In this document: one piece after another, positions 35,164 to 51,473 of the stretch
Layout of the letters: the number at the start of each line of letters is the position of its first letter
Numbering within the stretch: position 1 is the first letter of the stretch
NCBI GenBank assembly: GCA_031769625.1
Contig: JAUIMM010000534.1
Location: 6,226,001-6,290,000 of the forward strand
Reading direction: 5' to 3'
Length of the DNA stretch: 64,000 bases
Source of the DNA: Taudactylus pleione
Taxonomy: Eukaryota > Chordata > Amphibia > Anura > Myobatrachidae
The notes under the pieces: generated by a model
What the model saw: only the letters and a program-made list of their open reading frames with translations
The model's database searches: none
What the model was told of the DNA's origin: nothing
Made by a program: the position numbers and the translations under genes

Positions 35164-35392
35164 AGTATCCTGAAATGTGTATTAAATAAAAGAGGATATG
35201 TCTGAAGGTGTTTGGGGAGGTGGCAAGATGGAGGGGAAGTCAGCCAAGGAAGAGATAGGGGTGGCCAGGAGATGCTGGGGATGAAGCTACAAGTGAGAAT
35301 GATTATAAACAGAAAATTGACAGGCTCGAACAGCGATCCCCACGCCGGTGCCCTGTGCCCTGGCACGTCGCACCATCCTAGTTACGGCACTG
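35164..35392 (-). repeat. Reversed relative of the 29037 repeat adjoining the tRNA-like sequence
   Basis: Read on the minus strand from 35392: CAGTGCCGTAACTAGGATGG, then GGCACAGGGCACC, TCTCACTTGTAGCTTCATCC and CATCTCCTGGCC, as in 29037-29324. Unlike that copy it continues into an A/T-rich tail and the tRNA-like segment. Confidence 0.55.
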
Positions 35393-35439
35393 AGCAGAAT
35401 GCATCACTCCATAGAGATAAATGTTCCTTATGTAAGTAG

Positions 35440-36229
35440 CCATTTCCCTTTTTCTCCTGTCAAAGGAACAGAACAGGGGGTGGAACAATAAAAAAAACAC
35501 ATGTGCACATATGACTCTCCAGACATGTTTATGAAAAAGTGGCTGCATGTTGCCATGAAACCCACCAAGCTGCTAAGCCTTCACTCCAAGCTCTTGCTTA
35601 TTGGCCCTTTTCTATGCTTTATACCCCATGGGCAACATCTCGTATTTTCTGCTTCATGCCCGACTGAGCTTTACCTGTGTTCCCAACGCCTAGATAAGTG
35701 ATATGACTGAAGGGTGTTTAATGCAAATCAGAGATATGAGATTTTATGTAAATGCAGAGTTAAAGGGCATATGGGGCATTGTGATGGTGTAAATGGGGTA
35801 TTGAGTGGCATATGAGGTAATCTGATGGGTGTTCATGTCTGATTGTTGTATTGTTATAATTTATTCTTGATATTAAGGGCACTGAAGATTAGAGGGCCAC
35901 ACATACAGCCCCTCAAGTATATCAGGTTGTCATTTTTAGCTGCATTTACAATTTATATTATTGAGTTACACAGCAAAGTTTGAGGGAAAAGAGCATACAG
36001 CCTCTTCATCCACTTGAGGCAGCCACCTTGCCCTTCTAATTCACAATTCTTTAAAATCCATTTGGACATTGTTTCATAAAAATGGAATGCACTCTTGCTT
36101 GCACTGCTCATGTGCTAACCCCAGCAGTGCGTGGATACTTATTTCTTTCTGGGGAGTGAGTCATCAGCAGCTGGTGACCCAATAATGCCTGGCCTCTAGC
36201 TCACCTCCAGGCAATTAGATATCAAAAGA
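35440..36229. other. No recognisable feature
   Basis: AT-rich sequence without signature. The short open frames are not supported. Confidence 0.45.
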
Positions 36230-36263
36230 AATCTGTTGTGATCCCTCTTAACCACAAAAGCAG

Positions 36264-36890
36264 TACGACCACCAATGGGGGCCTATGCTGGAAAATGTGC
36301 GACCTCCAGGACAGGCCTGTGCTGAAATATTTTCGATAGTGTTTTTGGGAAAATGTGCATCCATCAGCAATGGCAGCATGTACAACTACCAGAAGTAGCC
36401 TGTACCGGAAAGTGTGCACATCTGAATTGCCTGTGCAGGAATATGTGGGGAGCCAGTGCAAGGAAAATATGCAACACCAGGAGCCAACAGAAGGGACCTG
36501 TCTGGGAAAATATCTTGACAACCAGTGGCCTGTGCAGGAAAAAGTGCAACCACCATGTGGGTCCTGTGTATATAAATGTGCGAGCTCCAGGGAAACCTTT
36601 GCAGGAAGAAAAAGAAAAAAAAAAAAAAAAGTGCATCCACCAGGAAGACCTGCACAATCACAAGTGGGTGGGGTGCCAGAAAAGTGACTTCCAGTGAGAC
36701 CTGACCACTAGGAGGGCATTTTCTACAAAATGTGTAACCACCAGGGGAAACCTGTGCTAGATGTGCAACCACAGAGGGGAGGCTGTGTGACAAGTGTGAT
36801 GGGAGGAGCAGATGGGAAAAGGTTAAACCACCTCGTAGTTCAGCCACTAGGAGGGGGTGGCCCAGAAAATCACCGGCAGAAAGTAACCCG
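36264..36890. repeat. Diverged minisatellite, unit roughly 35-40 bp
   Basis: The phrase 'cctgtgcaggaaaatgtgcaacca' recurs with drift at about 36284, 36320, 36400, 36439, 36500, 36530, 36565 and 36750. Several overlapping open frames on both strands arise from this repetition and are not genes. Confidence 0.65.
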
Positions 36891-37075
36891 ACAAACTTTT
36901 GAGATTTCAATAAACAGGTTACTCAGCCTTCCAATTAATGTAAGACTGCATGTTATTGTACATATAAATCAGCAGTTTGTCAGCTTAATAGCAATATGCT
37001 GAAATAATTACCTGCTTTTACATAGAATATATCTTGGGAGTGTTTTTGCTGTGTGGTAACTGCAGGGTCTCCATT

Positions 37076-37622
37076 ACCCCTTTTTCACCAAAATCCTTGG
37101 TCTGATCCAGGATTTGGAACTGTTCCATTCCGGGTCAGACCCGGGATTTACCCCATTTCTACTGTGGTAACGACCCAGGAATATACCAGGTCAGTGCCAT
37201 TCACACTGCACACAGGTGCAGTGCCAGCTCTTGGAGATGTAATCACCAAGCGCCGAAAACTCCAGATCTCCCCTGAATGCCAGACCGGCGACCAGGGTAA
37301 GGGGTTCATTCAGGAGGCTGTCTGACAACTCACCGGGGACGGAGAAATTACAGCCTCCACATAAAAAACGGAATGGTCCGGACCATACAGGGAGGCTGTA
37401 ATCTCTCCCTCCCCGGTGACAGCTGTCAAACAGCTTCTGAATACCAGCCAATCACCATGCAGTAAACAAGTCCCAATCGAAAGACCCGGGTTACCAGTTT
37501 CCACTAAGCCAGATCAGGGTAATACGCTGCTTGAGGCCCAGGATTTTTTCCTTGGAGCCTTTTCCACTGAGCCGCTACCCAGGTTCACACGGCAACAACT
37601 TAAGTATTTTTGAAAAAGGGGT
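37076..37622. mobile_element. Foldback element with CCCCTTTTTCA termini
   Basis: Ends ACCCCTTTTTCACCAAAA and TTTTTGAAAAAGGGGT are inverted. Inside, GGGACGGAGAAATTACAGCC (37337) pairs with GGCTGTAATCTCTCCCTCCCC (37393), forming a strong stem. Non-coding. Confidence 0.6.
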
Positions 37623-38302
37623 ATATTTTATCTCTATTCAATTCCATCTAAAGTGCTATCCAAAATTCTGCTACAGTGGAAAGCGGAGAACCATTTGCTC
37701 AGTGCATGCTTAACTAGCAACAGGTCCATGTGTAGAACAAGTAGTTAATACATAGAACTGTAGTCAAAAGCCTTTAGTTACAGCCTCAACTTTCAAGAAT
37801 GAAGCTGCAACAATGACACCTGCAGGATAAAGGAGATACAACAGGTTGAGTTGTAACATTAAATATTAACTTTGTACAGTCCTAAGAATAAATATCACCA
37901 AAGGGCAGTGGTCAAATGTTTTGAACACTCACAATAAAGGGCAATGGACCAGGTTGAATTTTTAAAATAACCTGTAACTTTGAAATTAACAAGTGCTTAT
38001 CTCTTCATCAAATGCTTCTAGTTGACCATGTTCCAATAACAGGTCAATCTATGACAGTCAAGATACTCTATACAAACTGGAAATATCAATATCGAATGTC
38101 ACTATTGTTTCAAATGCTGAGAGGATGTGATTAAACCCCAGTATCATAATAATAATAATCTAAGTCTTACCATGTCATATGCATCACATTGCAAGTGATT
38201 AACAAAGTACACAAGCAGTTAAATACTGTGTAATGCACAGTCCTAGTGTACCATAGCTTATTCTGCAAATACTCCCAGGAAGGTGGTTTCTTTAAATACT
38301 AA

Positions 38303-38932
38303 GGGCCCCATTTAACAACTAACCTAAATATCAGATGCATATTTTGTTTAGTGATACAAATATGCCACTGGTATTCACCATTACTAGACCCTCCGGCGAG
38401 GTGCGGCAACGTCCTCCGCTCACCTGCTGGTAGCCTATCGCTGGTAGCCAGCGACAGGCTACACTCATGCGCAAGGGTCAGCCTGTGCATGACTTTCACC
38501 CGACAGTGCCTAGAAGGCTTAGCCAAAGCGGCTGATGAAGAGTCTTCATTGCCGGCAATGGGGAACGGGATGTAGTCTGGAAGCAGACTGTGTAAATGCC
38601 GACCGCCGGCTTCCAGACTCTCTAATCCCGGCGTGGTACTAATGACAGGTGTCAAAAACTCGACGCGTGTCATTAACCATACGCCGGAAGACAGATGCCC
38701 GGCATACCGAACGAAGGTAAGCCGGACGCAAACAGCCGCTGGTTAGGTTTAGGGCTCCCGGGGGGGACTTAGGGCAATACCTACTACACCCTGGGGAACG
38801 GGTCTCTTTCGCTATTGCAATGCGGTGACAAACATCGGTAATCTTAGATTACCACTGCTTGTTGAATACTGAAAGGATAACATTAACCCATTAGCAAGTG
38901 CTAGTGTTCTGCATCATTGTTAAATGGGGCCC
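38303..38932. mobile_element. MITE with GGGCCCCATTTAACAA termini
   Basis: The left end GGGCCCCATTTAACAA is matched by TTGTTAAATGGGGCCC at the right. A fragment of the CCCTAA-associated repeat (GGTACTAATGACAGGTGTC, about 38634) lies inside, suggesting nesting. Confidence 0.75.
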
Positions 38933-39005
38933 ATTGTTACTAATGTCCCCTTTAACAAAAAAACACACACTCTGAAAGAACTTCCCCAATTGGTAACAGG
39001 TCTTA

Positions 39006-39335
39006 TGGTGCATACACACGATCAGATTTTTCCTTCAGATATGAACGATAACGATTTAAAAATCGTTCAGTCGTTCATATCTGAAGGAAAATCGTTCATA
39101 TCTGACATGCCTGAACGATGGACGATCAACGATGCGCGTTCCCGTTTGTCAGATAACGATATCTGACATCTGATGGGTTTGCAGTCAGACTTGGACGATT
39201 CCATTCATTTTAATGCAGTCAAAAATCGTTCAATCGTTCAAATCGTTCAAAACTTTGGTAAAATCGTTCAAATCGTTCAGATCGTTTAATCGTTCATCTG
39301 ACAAATCTGACAAATCTGACCGTGTGTACGCTCCA
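39006..39335. mobile_element. MITE A, copy 1 (ATCGTTCA-rich)
   Basis: Almost the same sequence as 46947-47275 in the same orientation. It starts TGGTGCATACACACGATCAG and ends CCGTGTGTACGCTCCA. The interior consists of repeated ATCGTTCA words and a stem (CTTCAGATATGAACGAT with its complement). Flanks are TTA and TAA, so the duplication is not exact here. Confidence 0.85.
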
Positions 39336-40130
39336 TAAGATGTGAGCATTTAAACACATTTTCCCTGAAGACCTGGTACATAGTCTTTTTTTTTCAATTA
39401 GTGGTGCTCAATGACTATTCACCCCCATGAACGGCATACACCACCTTCACAACTACTTATGCGATGAACCATCTGTCAGCAACTGACCATTCTATATGAA
39501 CAGAGTTGTAATGCACAAGTTCACATTGAAAGCTCTGTAGGAGCCAACAGGTGTCTCTGCAATTATCAATGATCCCTAATCATTTGTTCATGTCAATATT
39601 GTACACAAGTAGAAACACAAAACCAATGTTAAGTTTTTACTAGCATGATCCTTACAATGCGTTCTAAAATCTGTTAACACAATATTTGTTACCTGTGGAC
39701 CAGTTATAAACACCAGTATCATCTGCAGTACTTCCGAGCCCTGACATATTGCGGTGCAATGAATATTAGTTATCTATAGTCTACTTCCAGTTGTATAGCC
39801 CAATCCATCACATGTAATTTGATGGTCCAGAGAAATTGACGATCAGTTTGGCTTTGGGGAAGTCATCCATTAGATGTAGTGTACGGTCACATTAGATCTA
39901 TACAGCGTTTTGCAGACTGGGACGCTTTCTTTATCCAGTACATTTGGTGCTTTTCAGTGTATGGTGGGGAATACCATGCACATAGCCAAGTAACCAGCTC
40001 CTGATTGTGGTTACCCAAACAAGTTCCATAATTACACCTTTTATGGGTTACTCCCTCCAGGACAGATCTTACTGAAGCCTCAGCAGATTTAAAAAAACAT
40101 TACAATTTATTTTAGCAGGGGGAAGGATTA
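39336..40130. other. No recognisable feature
   Basis: AT-rich sequence downstream of the RPS9 gene (beyond its 3' end). No coding signature. Confidence 0.45.
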
Positions 40131-40659
40131 AAGCTGCCCATACATCTGCGACTGATTGTCGTGATCCGGTGATGCGATGGGAAATGCTGGCGTTTCCAGG
40201 TGGAAACGCCGACTGCCCACCATCGATGTTCAGCAATCCATGGCAGGATCGATGAATTTTGACATGTTAAATGTCCCCATTAGACAATCGCGATCATTTT
40301 TTGATCAGGATCGCCAAAAACCAACACGTTGGATTTCTGCGATGCTGGGTTGCAGCAATCCATCAGACTGGGCCCTTCAGGGTTTTTGGCATTAAAAAAA
40401 AAAATCTCTACTTGGCATGTTGAATCCTGATAGGGGATTACCGAGCATCTTCAGCTGCTTATAAAGTGCATAAATAGCAGCTGAGAGTAATCATGATCTA
40501 ATTGCTGTAATATACTGGAAACATTAACATTTGACCAGATCACTCCCACCCCAGGTACCTGCAACAGCATAATTTTTTTAAATTCTATTAGCAAGCTTTC
40601 CCTTAATGCAAATGTCAAGTTGCTCTCAATACAGATTATAGAGACTGGGATGCAGATCT

Positions 40660-40860
40660 GTAATCATAGCAGAGGCTCCCAAACACAGTCCTCATGTTAC
40701 CCCCAACTGTTCAGGTTTTAGAGTGATCCATGTTTGAGCACAGGTGGTCAAATCAAATTGACAGGTACTAATTAAGTCACCTGTCGTCAAGCATGGATAT
40801 CCTTAAATCCTGGACTGTTCGGGTGCCTTGAGGACTGCGTTTGGGAACATCTAGTCTAAG
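40660..40860. mobile_element. Foldback element, GGCTCCCAAACACAGTCCTC termini
   Basis: The left end resembles the inverted right end GAGGACTGCGTTTGGGAAC. The middle has TCAGGTTTTAGAGTGATCCAT and GGATATCCTTAAATCCTGGA. The same family as the nested element at 25169-25350. Confidence 0.7.
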
Positions 40861-40887
40861 CATCAACTGTAACGGGTTCCACTCAGT

Positions 40888-41209
40888 AAAGCTGGTCACA
40901 CATCTAAAGATTATCTGTCCAACCAGCCAACTAGTTGATTGGTTGGAATGAAAATCTGGACAGGTATGAAAGCAAATGACAATCAGCAATTTGCTCCCAA
41001 ATGCCAGAAAGTGGACAAAAACTGCTGTTTGAACAAATTGTTTAGATCAAACATTTAACAAACTTGTCTGACGACCATTTTCATCTGTTTTCTGGAATTT
41101 AGGAGCAAATTGCTGATCAGTTACTCCCATACATTACCAGCTTTTCATTCCAACCAATCAGCAAGTTGGCTGGTTGGATGCAAGTTGGTCTAGTGTGTGG
41201 CCAGCTTTA
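40888..41209. mobile_element. Foldback MITE with AAAGCTGG(T/C)CACACA termini
   Basis: The left TAAAGCTGGTCACACATCTA and right TAGTGTGTGGCCAGCTTTA are inverted. Long arms repeat CCAACCAGCCAACTAGTTGA / TCAGCAAGTTGGCTGGTTGG. Similar ends occur at 46101 and 51440. Confidence 0.8.
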
Positions 41210-41819
41210 GAAGTTTAACGCTTACGTAATCTGGTGGATTGCACTACACGTCTCGGGACCGAGAGAACTCCATTGCCTACAGACCACTCTAATCTGATCA
41301 GGTGCTAGTTAGAGAGGTGTACAGCATTTTGGAACTTCTATAACCAGGATTCTATTTGTTAAACCACTGTTAATTTGAACAGAAGTACTGTCTCAAAAAC
41401 CAAAGGTTTGTGAAATATTTAGAATTTTTCTAAATGTATAGCAGGGTATTCAACATGTGGCCCCCTCCAGGTGCTGTGGATTAACATATCCTGGGCTGTG
41501 TAGTTCCACAGCAGCTGGAGTGCTGCATATTTAATACCACTGCTGCATAGTAACCTCAAAAATTATTTTAATGTATGCTGTATCCCATTCATTGGTTAAA
41601 TACAAATATATACACCTATTTTTCAACAAAGTTGTTTTTAAAACCCACAAAGGATATTGATGGATATTTATACAAAGTCCCAGTGCTGTCTCAATTTTAC
41701 TGGTCAGTGTCAAATAGATCATTTGCATGATATTGACGCCATAGTCACGAGAATGACATCAGCGTTGTGCTCCATGTGGTAATTGTATAGTAAAACATTA
41801 AACCCATTTTGTTAAAGTG

Positions 41820-41825
41820 TTTATT
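41820..41825 (-). terminator. RPS9 polyadenylation signal
   Basis: AATAAA on the minus strand, about 58 bases after the RPS9 stop codon at 41883-41885. This gives the short 3' UTR usual for ribosomal protein mRNAs. Confidence 0.75.
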
Positions 41826-41882
41826 TTATAATACATCAGCACACTTTCAAGATGGTAGTTGGTACAGTAAGTTATCTAATGT

Positions 41883-45934
<4,052 letters not shown>

Positions 45935-46946
45935 CTATATCCCTGTTCACACAAAGCCAAAAATAATTGAACTTAAACACTAGGTATAGCAGAACACTGA
46001 AAACAATTGACAAGTATTATATACATCTACAGTGCCAGCATACTGCGTTACACTTCGTAAAGTGAGCAAGGCAGTTTCCAGAAGTTACGTAAACAGTTTA
46101 AAGCTGGCCACACAGCGATATTTTACACAATTTGGCCGATTGACGAACCGTAACAAATCCTGTATAATATGCCGAAATCGTAAGTCCCCACTCAGGATCA
46201 CAATGCGCGTCCCCGTTGGTCGCACATCGCATCGTCAGATCTGCCGTGCCGTAGGGCAGATCTGCCAATCTAGTAAAGTGATGCACTGTGAAAGTCTGGA
46301 TGCAGGAGAGATCGTATGAAGATTGGACACCAAATCGTGTGGAGATAGTGCAGAGCTGCTTGGGAGAGTTTCAAGGGAAATCGTACACATCTACTGATCG
46401 TGTGCACAGCGCTACATTTGGGCACCTTAAGACTCCTAATATTGTATTAGAGGAAAATAAAAACCTTATTCATCCGACTTAAACCAATAGCAGATAATCA
46501 TAAATATGAACAGGCCAGTTAGTATTTGCTGCATGTTTTAAGTAATAGGTGCATTCATAATTGGAGTCCTAATGTTCCCATTCATCAAGCTTCAAAAACT
46601 AAGACGAAGCCAGTCCATACTATTGGAAACCGTTCCATTGTGTGCAAGACTAGATCAATTTGTATACCCCACCCAAAATATTGTATAAAAACATGCAGGC
46701 TGTGTGTTTAAAATGTATATAAAAAAATGCATTGTGTCTATATTTAGGTCCCATTACCAAGATCTCATTATGATATTGGAATATTCTGTATTGTGAAATA
46801 CTTGCATATCTAAAATAGCCCTGGTCCCAAACATTTTGGATATGGGAGAGTCAACCTGTACCATCTAGCAGTTCAGGGATCATGGGACAGCTCTGAAAAA
46901 CAGCAATCCTGGCACAAGAGCAATACGGGATTGCTCCAATGTATTA

Positions 46947-47275
46947 AGGTGCATACACACGATCAGATTTTTCCTTCAGATATGAACGATAACGATTTAA
47001 AAATCGTTCAGTCGTTCATATCTGAAGGAAAATCGTTCATATCTGACATGCCTGAACGATGGACGATCAACGATGCGCGTTCCCGATGGTCAGATAACGA
47101 TTTCTGACATCTGATGGGTTTGCAGTCAGACTTGGACGATTCCATTCATTTTAATGCAGTCAAAAATCGTTCAATCGTTCAAAACTTTGTTAAAATCGTT
47201 CAGATCGTTTAATCGTTCAATCGTTCATCTGACAAATCTGACAAGTCTGACAAATCTGACCGTGTGTACGCTCCA
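46947..47275. mobile_element. MITE A, copy 2, with TTA target duplication
   Basis: Nearly identical to 39006-39335. TTA flanks both ends (46944-46946, 47276-47278). Differences are a few substitutions and a shift in the number of ATCGTTCA words. It lies in RPS9 intron 1. Confidence 0.85.
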
Positions 47276-47361
47276 TTAGTGTTAACTGCTGAAAATTCAG
47301 AAAGTCAAGAACATTTCTTGCAGGACCATCGCACATTAGGATATAAGCCCAATAGTGAAAA

Positions 47362-47510
47362 GGTATTCAACATGCGACATTCCAGCTGCTGTGGAACTAA
47401 ACATCCAGGTAAGCCCAGCCACAGTTTGTTTGACAAACAGCAGACCTGTGGCAGTGCATGCTGGGATATGTAGTTCAACTGCTGGACTGCCACATGTTGA
47501 ATGTTAGTGG
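47362..47510. mobile_element. Foldback MITE, GGTATTCAACATG termini
   Basis: The left GTATTCAACATGCGACATTC and right GCCACATGTTGAATGTTAG are inverted. The interior includes GCATGCTGGGATATGTAGTT, as in the elements at 11000 and 41446. Confidence 0.7.
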
Positions 47511-48041
47511 ATAATTCCCCTTCCCTAGGTTATCTCGAAGTAATCAGTTACTGTCCAACATTCCTTACTATCCCCATGGACACAGAGGGGGAATATAAAC
47601 ATGTGGCGAGTGGAGCAAGACACTGCACGAAGCATGGCGAGCACACGTTTGTTCATTTGGTGGATTTTATATGGATGGGACCGCACTTCCAGGTGCAAAT
47701 ACTGAAAGGCATCTATACACTAGTCATGTTGAACACAAGTAGCGGGGTTGGGCGTCAGTAAGTAAAACAGTTTAAGAGCCAGTTTAATATTTAAAGGCTT
47801 TTTTTTACGAAACTCACTGCAGTCAGAACAGCTAGGCATTATTCTATTTTAGGCAGCATAAGTCTATAGCTAGGCCTATGTATGATGCATGCTGTTTACG
47901 ACGATATAGTGCAGCCCTAGTACGGCCAAGGGGTAGTGTACAGATAGAATAACATATCATGGACAGTGACAAGAGGATGCGCCGGAGACCCTGACACAAG
48001 CAGGAGACAGATTCCCCCAAAGGACAGATCCCAACATGGCG

Positions 48042-48042
<1 letters not shown>

Positions 48043-48075
<33 letters not shown>
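48043..48075. repeat. (CA)n microsatellite
   Basis: About 16 CA units in the proposed RPS9 intron 1, roughly 170 bp downstream of the promoter. Confidence 0.9.
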
Positions 48076-48076
<1 letters not shown>

Positions 48077-48237
48077 ACGCGACCACACACGGCTGCTAAT
48101 GATGCGCCCGCCACTAACGCTGACAGCCTGACACAGAGACTCGGCAGCACGACTGTGACACCCGAGAAGAGACGGTTACTAGGCTACCCGTACGGTCGAT
48201 CATTTGTATTCCCAGCCCACTTCCCTACAGCACGTAC

Positions 48238-48290
48238 CAGGCGGCCGCTGCGAGGAAAAGGAAGGGCCCGCCCGCTGTCTTACTATATAA
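48238..48290 (-). promoter_or_regulatory. RPS9 core promoter and 5'TOP exon 1 (proposed)
   Basis: On the minus strand a TATATA box (48289-48284) is followed about 20-25 bases later by the pyrimidine tract CCCTTCCTTTTCCTC (48266-48252), then GCAGCGGCCGCCTG and a GTACGT donor at 48237. A short non-coding first exon starting with a C in an oligopyrimidine tract is the hallmark of vertebrate ribosomal protein genes and couples translation to growth (mTOR) signalling. The surrounding 48.1-48.4 kb is CpG-rich. The exact start site is inferred. Confidence 0.6.
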
Positions 48291-48729
48291 CACCTGCCGC
48301 TAGTCACGCCCATCTAACGTCACTTCCTGTAACGCCCTGCATTGTCATGATTGGGCGTGGCTCATATGTGTCGCCATCAGTAGCAGTGTGTTGTTTTCGC
48401 CATTTTGGTTACTGGAATAACGGGGAGTGAGACTGATACAGGTGTTTTGTCGCTAATTTGATGTCTAACAAGATGGCCATCGAATAGGGTGGCAGTTGTG
48501 CCATGGCAACATCCCTTGCAATGGTATGTAGCATCACAAGGTAACCATAAATGGTTATGTTGTGCGCATGCGCAAAAGGCAACAGAAATTTCCATATCTG
48601 TGCAAAAGGTGCTGTGTGTGCGGCATTAGGGATGGTCATCGGAGTGGCCTCCATCTATGGTTTCCATCAATGGCCTCGTGACACGAACCATCGATGGTTA
48701 CAATCCATGTGGTTAGGTACCATCTATGG

Positions 48730-49731
48730 CAGGGATGGGGAACCTCAGGCCCGGGGGCTGTATAAGGCCCCCGGAATCATTTTGTCTGGCCCTCGGAGAT
48801 TATTTCTACTAGCCTCATCTGGATGGCAGGGTGCCATTATAGGCAGCCAGAATCTATGCAGCAGTGCAGCCTGGAGCGTCCTTAGGCAGGCTTGCCTACC
48901 CTCCCGATTTGGTCGGGAGCCTCCCGAATATCTGGTGCCGCTCCTGACCCCCCAGAAAGGCAGGCAAGCCTACTGGCTGCCGCCTGACCCCCCCCCCCCA
49001 ACTTCTACAAGAAACCCCCGCAGCGGGGGGCCCGATGAAGCGATTCGCGCTGAATCCTCTCATCATGGCTCCATCCCCTGCCGCACAATGCTAATATTTT
49101 CGGCAATGTGAAGAGGGGGTGGAGCCACAATGATGTGATTGCGTGGCTCCGCCCCTAAAACCTCGTCATCGCCCAGCCACACCACCCGCTGTGCACAGAC
49201 ATTCAGCTCCCTCCCAGAAGGAGGGAACTGAATATCGGCATGTATGTCCTTAGGACCCTTCAGATGGTCACACCGCTGCCCTTACAGCTCCCTGGAGCAT
49301 CCTCAGGAAACTCCAGTCATACCTCCCAACATTTGATGATCGCCACTCGGGACATCTGCGCATAGAAGGCGCTCGCGCTCCCAAAAAGGGGACGTGGCCT
49401 ATACGTAAAGGGGATTTGCCGAGCAGCACGCCCCATTGACATCACTAAGGGGCGCGCGGAGATGCTGAGCTGCCCCCGGGCTTCCCCCCGTACTGTGAAT
49501 AGATACTGTGCGCATGCGCACGGCATCTATTATCGCTCTTCTTACCAGGTGGGACATCGGGACAGTCCCAAAAAAATGGGACTATCTCGCTGAATGCGGG
49601 ACAGTTGGGAGGTATGGCTCCAGGTATTGTTGTAATCACTGGTGATTGTGGCCCCGTCCCAGTGTGACATCACACGATAATGTTATATATATCAAAATGG
49701 CCCTCGGCAGAAAAAAGGTTTCCCATTCCTG
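48730..49731. mobile_element. 1.0-kb hAT-type non-autonomous element with intact 8-bp target duplication
   Basis: Starts CAGGGATGGGGAACCT and ends AAGGTTTCCCATTCCTG, flanked by ATCTATGG at 48722-48729 and 49732-49739. No transposase is encoded. Other repeats are nested inside: a 'cctcccgatttggtcgggagcc' segment near 48900 and a foldback at about 49316-49618 (ATACCTCCCAACATTTG / GGACAGTTGGGAGGTAT). Confidence 0.85.
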
Positions 49732-49739
49732 ATCTATGG

Positions 49740-50555
49740 TTTTGCCCATCGAAAGGTTCGCTCATGCGACTGGGAAGCTTTCTTTGCGCATGCACAGAGG
49801 CCGAGCAGCTTCATTAAATTTTGGGAAGTGGGGGAGGGGCCTGGGAGGAGGAGTCTCGATTGGCATCTTGGTACACTGTGTGGTCAATCCAATTAGGTGC
49901 GAATTGCTATTTTCACTTTGAATTTGCATAGCGAATTAATTTTGCAATCCAATTAGCAACTCGCACTGAATCAGACTGAATTCGCAACTTTCCATTCACA
50001 CCTCCCTGAGGGTGAGAGATGGAAAGGAAAATCTTTATTTTAAGGTTAAAATGTCGGGACACTGTGCTTAACCCCTTGGACAACCCCCCTAGTCACTTAT
50101 TAGGCAATAGGAAGTTTCAAATTAGCTTAATTAGTCTAATAATTCTGTAATTTTTTGGGATTAAGAAAAAATTGTCCTCAAATGACCCCAAAATCTATTT
50201 TTTTCGTTAGTTTAGGCACCCCAAATTTAATTACATTCATTATTAAGTTTAAAAATGATTGTTTTTATCTTTTTTTTTTTAATTGCAAGGTGCTCTCAAA
50301 GAACCCCAAAATCATTATTTTTCCTACTTTTTTTTGCATTTTTTCGTTTAATTAATTTGAGCTCAAACGAAAAAAAAAAGTTTTTTAGCATTTTTACACC
50401 ATTTAAAAACTTCCAGTACCTTCCTAATGCCCACAAACAGCTATCTATACGGTCCTGCTAACAAAATTATCCATTTTGGGGGGTCCAGGATGGTCTCCCC
50501 ATATCTTCATGCATTTCTCTCAAATCTCACCCCTCCACTGTGAGTAGTGCAAATA
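49740..50555. other. No recognisable feature; AT-rich
   Basis: Poly-T/poly-A runs between 50150 and 50400 and no gene signature. Confidence 0.45.
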
Positions 50556-50893
50556 GCATACTTGCCGACGATCAGCTTCCTCCTTCCAGGAGGGAGCTGA
50601 ATGTCAGTTTACAGCGGGGGGCGTGGCTGGACGGTAGTGCCGTTTTTGGGCGGAGCCAAGGGGCGTGACTGCGAGACTGTGTCATCGCGGCCCGCCCCTT
50701 CACGATTCCGGAATTAACGGCGTTGTAAAGCAGAGGCGAGAATCGCGTCACCGTGATCCTCGCTGCGGGGGTTTCTCTATTTACTCTGGGGGGGTTCAGG
50801 GATGGCGGCCGCCGGGAGGCTTGCCTGCCTTTCCAGAGGGTCGGGAGCAGCACCCGATATTCGGGAGGCTCCCGGCCAAATTGGGAGGGTAGG
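50556..50893. repeat. GC-rich repeat related to the segment near 48900
   Basis: It contains CCGACGATCAGCTTCCTCC, AGGAGGGAGCTGAATGTCAG and GGGAGGCTCCCGGCCAAATT, wording shared in part with 48885-49240. No coding function. Confidence 0.45.
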
Positions 50894-51010
50894 CATTTTT
50901 AATTGGATTGGAGAATTTTCAGGAGCGAGCTTCGACGCGAAGTCTGGGAGTATCAAGAAACAAACTCGCTACTCGCATTTCGCACCTAATTGGATTGACC
51001 CCTGTATGTG

Positions 51011-51440
51011 CCTAAAGAAGACTGGTACACACTAGACGATGTCTAGTGTGTATGACCTCAGTTGCGACGGCGGGGGCCATGCTGCATTTGGCAGCATGGC
51101 CCCCACTAATATCACCCGTCGGACCTGCATGCAGGGCTGACAGACGATGTTGCTGATGATGCGAGTGAGCGTCCATCGTCAGCGACATAGCGGGTACACT
51201 CTAGACCAGTGGCGGCTCCAGAGGTGGGTCTGCAGTAAAGTCCAAAATTCAAATAGGGAAACCACACCAACTGCCATTCCATACGCTGCCAAGCTTCACT
51301 GGCCAGGACTCACTGGTAGTTGGTGTGACTCCCCTATTTGAATTTTGGACTCTGGAGCTGCCACTGCTCTAAACGATGTACCTGATATGTCACTCCGATC
51401 CGCCAGATCAGACATCTTCTAGTGTGTACCCAGCTTTAGA
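51011..51440. mobile_element. MITE with GGTACACACTAGA termini, carrying a nested hAT-type MITE
   Basis: The left GACTGGTACACACTAGACGA and right TCTAGTGTGTACCCAGC are inverted. The element at 51207-51366 sits inside. Confidence 0.65.
51207..51366. mobile_element. 160-bp hAT-type MITE with 8-bp target duplication
   Basis: Starts CAGTGGCGGCTCCAGAGG and ends CTCTGGAGCTGCCACTG, flanked by CTCTAGAC and CTCTAAAC (51199-51206, 51367-51374; one mismatch). A second pair, CAAAATTCAAATAGGG and its complement, extends the foldback. Confidence 0.85.
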
Positions 51441-51473
51441 GTCAGGGCAGTGCATTGCAGCTGACTGACAGCT

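Larger units (their letters stand above)
45943..48237 (-). other. RPS9 intron 1 (proposed), rich in MITEs
   Basis: The acceptor TGTGAACAG at 45948-45943 precedes the short leader and ATG. The proposed donor GTACGT is at 48237. The intron holds MITE-like sequence at 46101-46440, MITE A copy 2 at 46947-47275, a foldback at 47362-47510 and a CA microsatellite at 48043-48075. Confidence 0.6.

Noticed and set aside
36353..36910. Four overlapping 97-174 codon frames
   Set aside because: They derive from the diverged minisatellite and a poly-A run and lack any recognisable domain.
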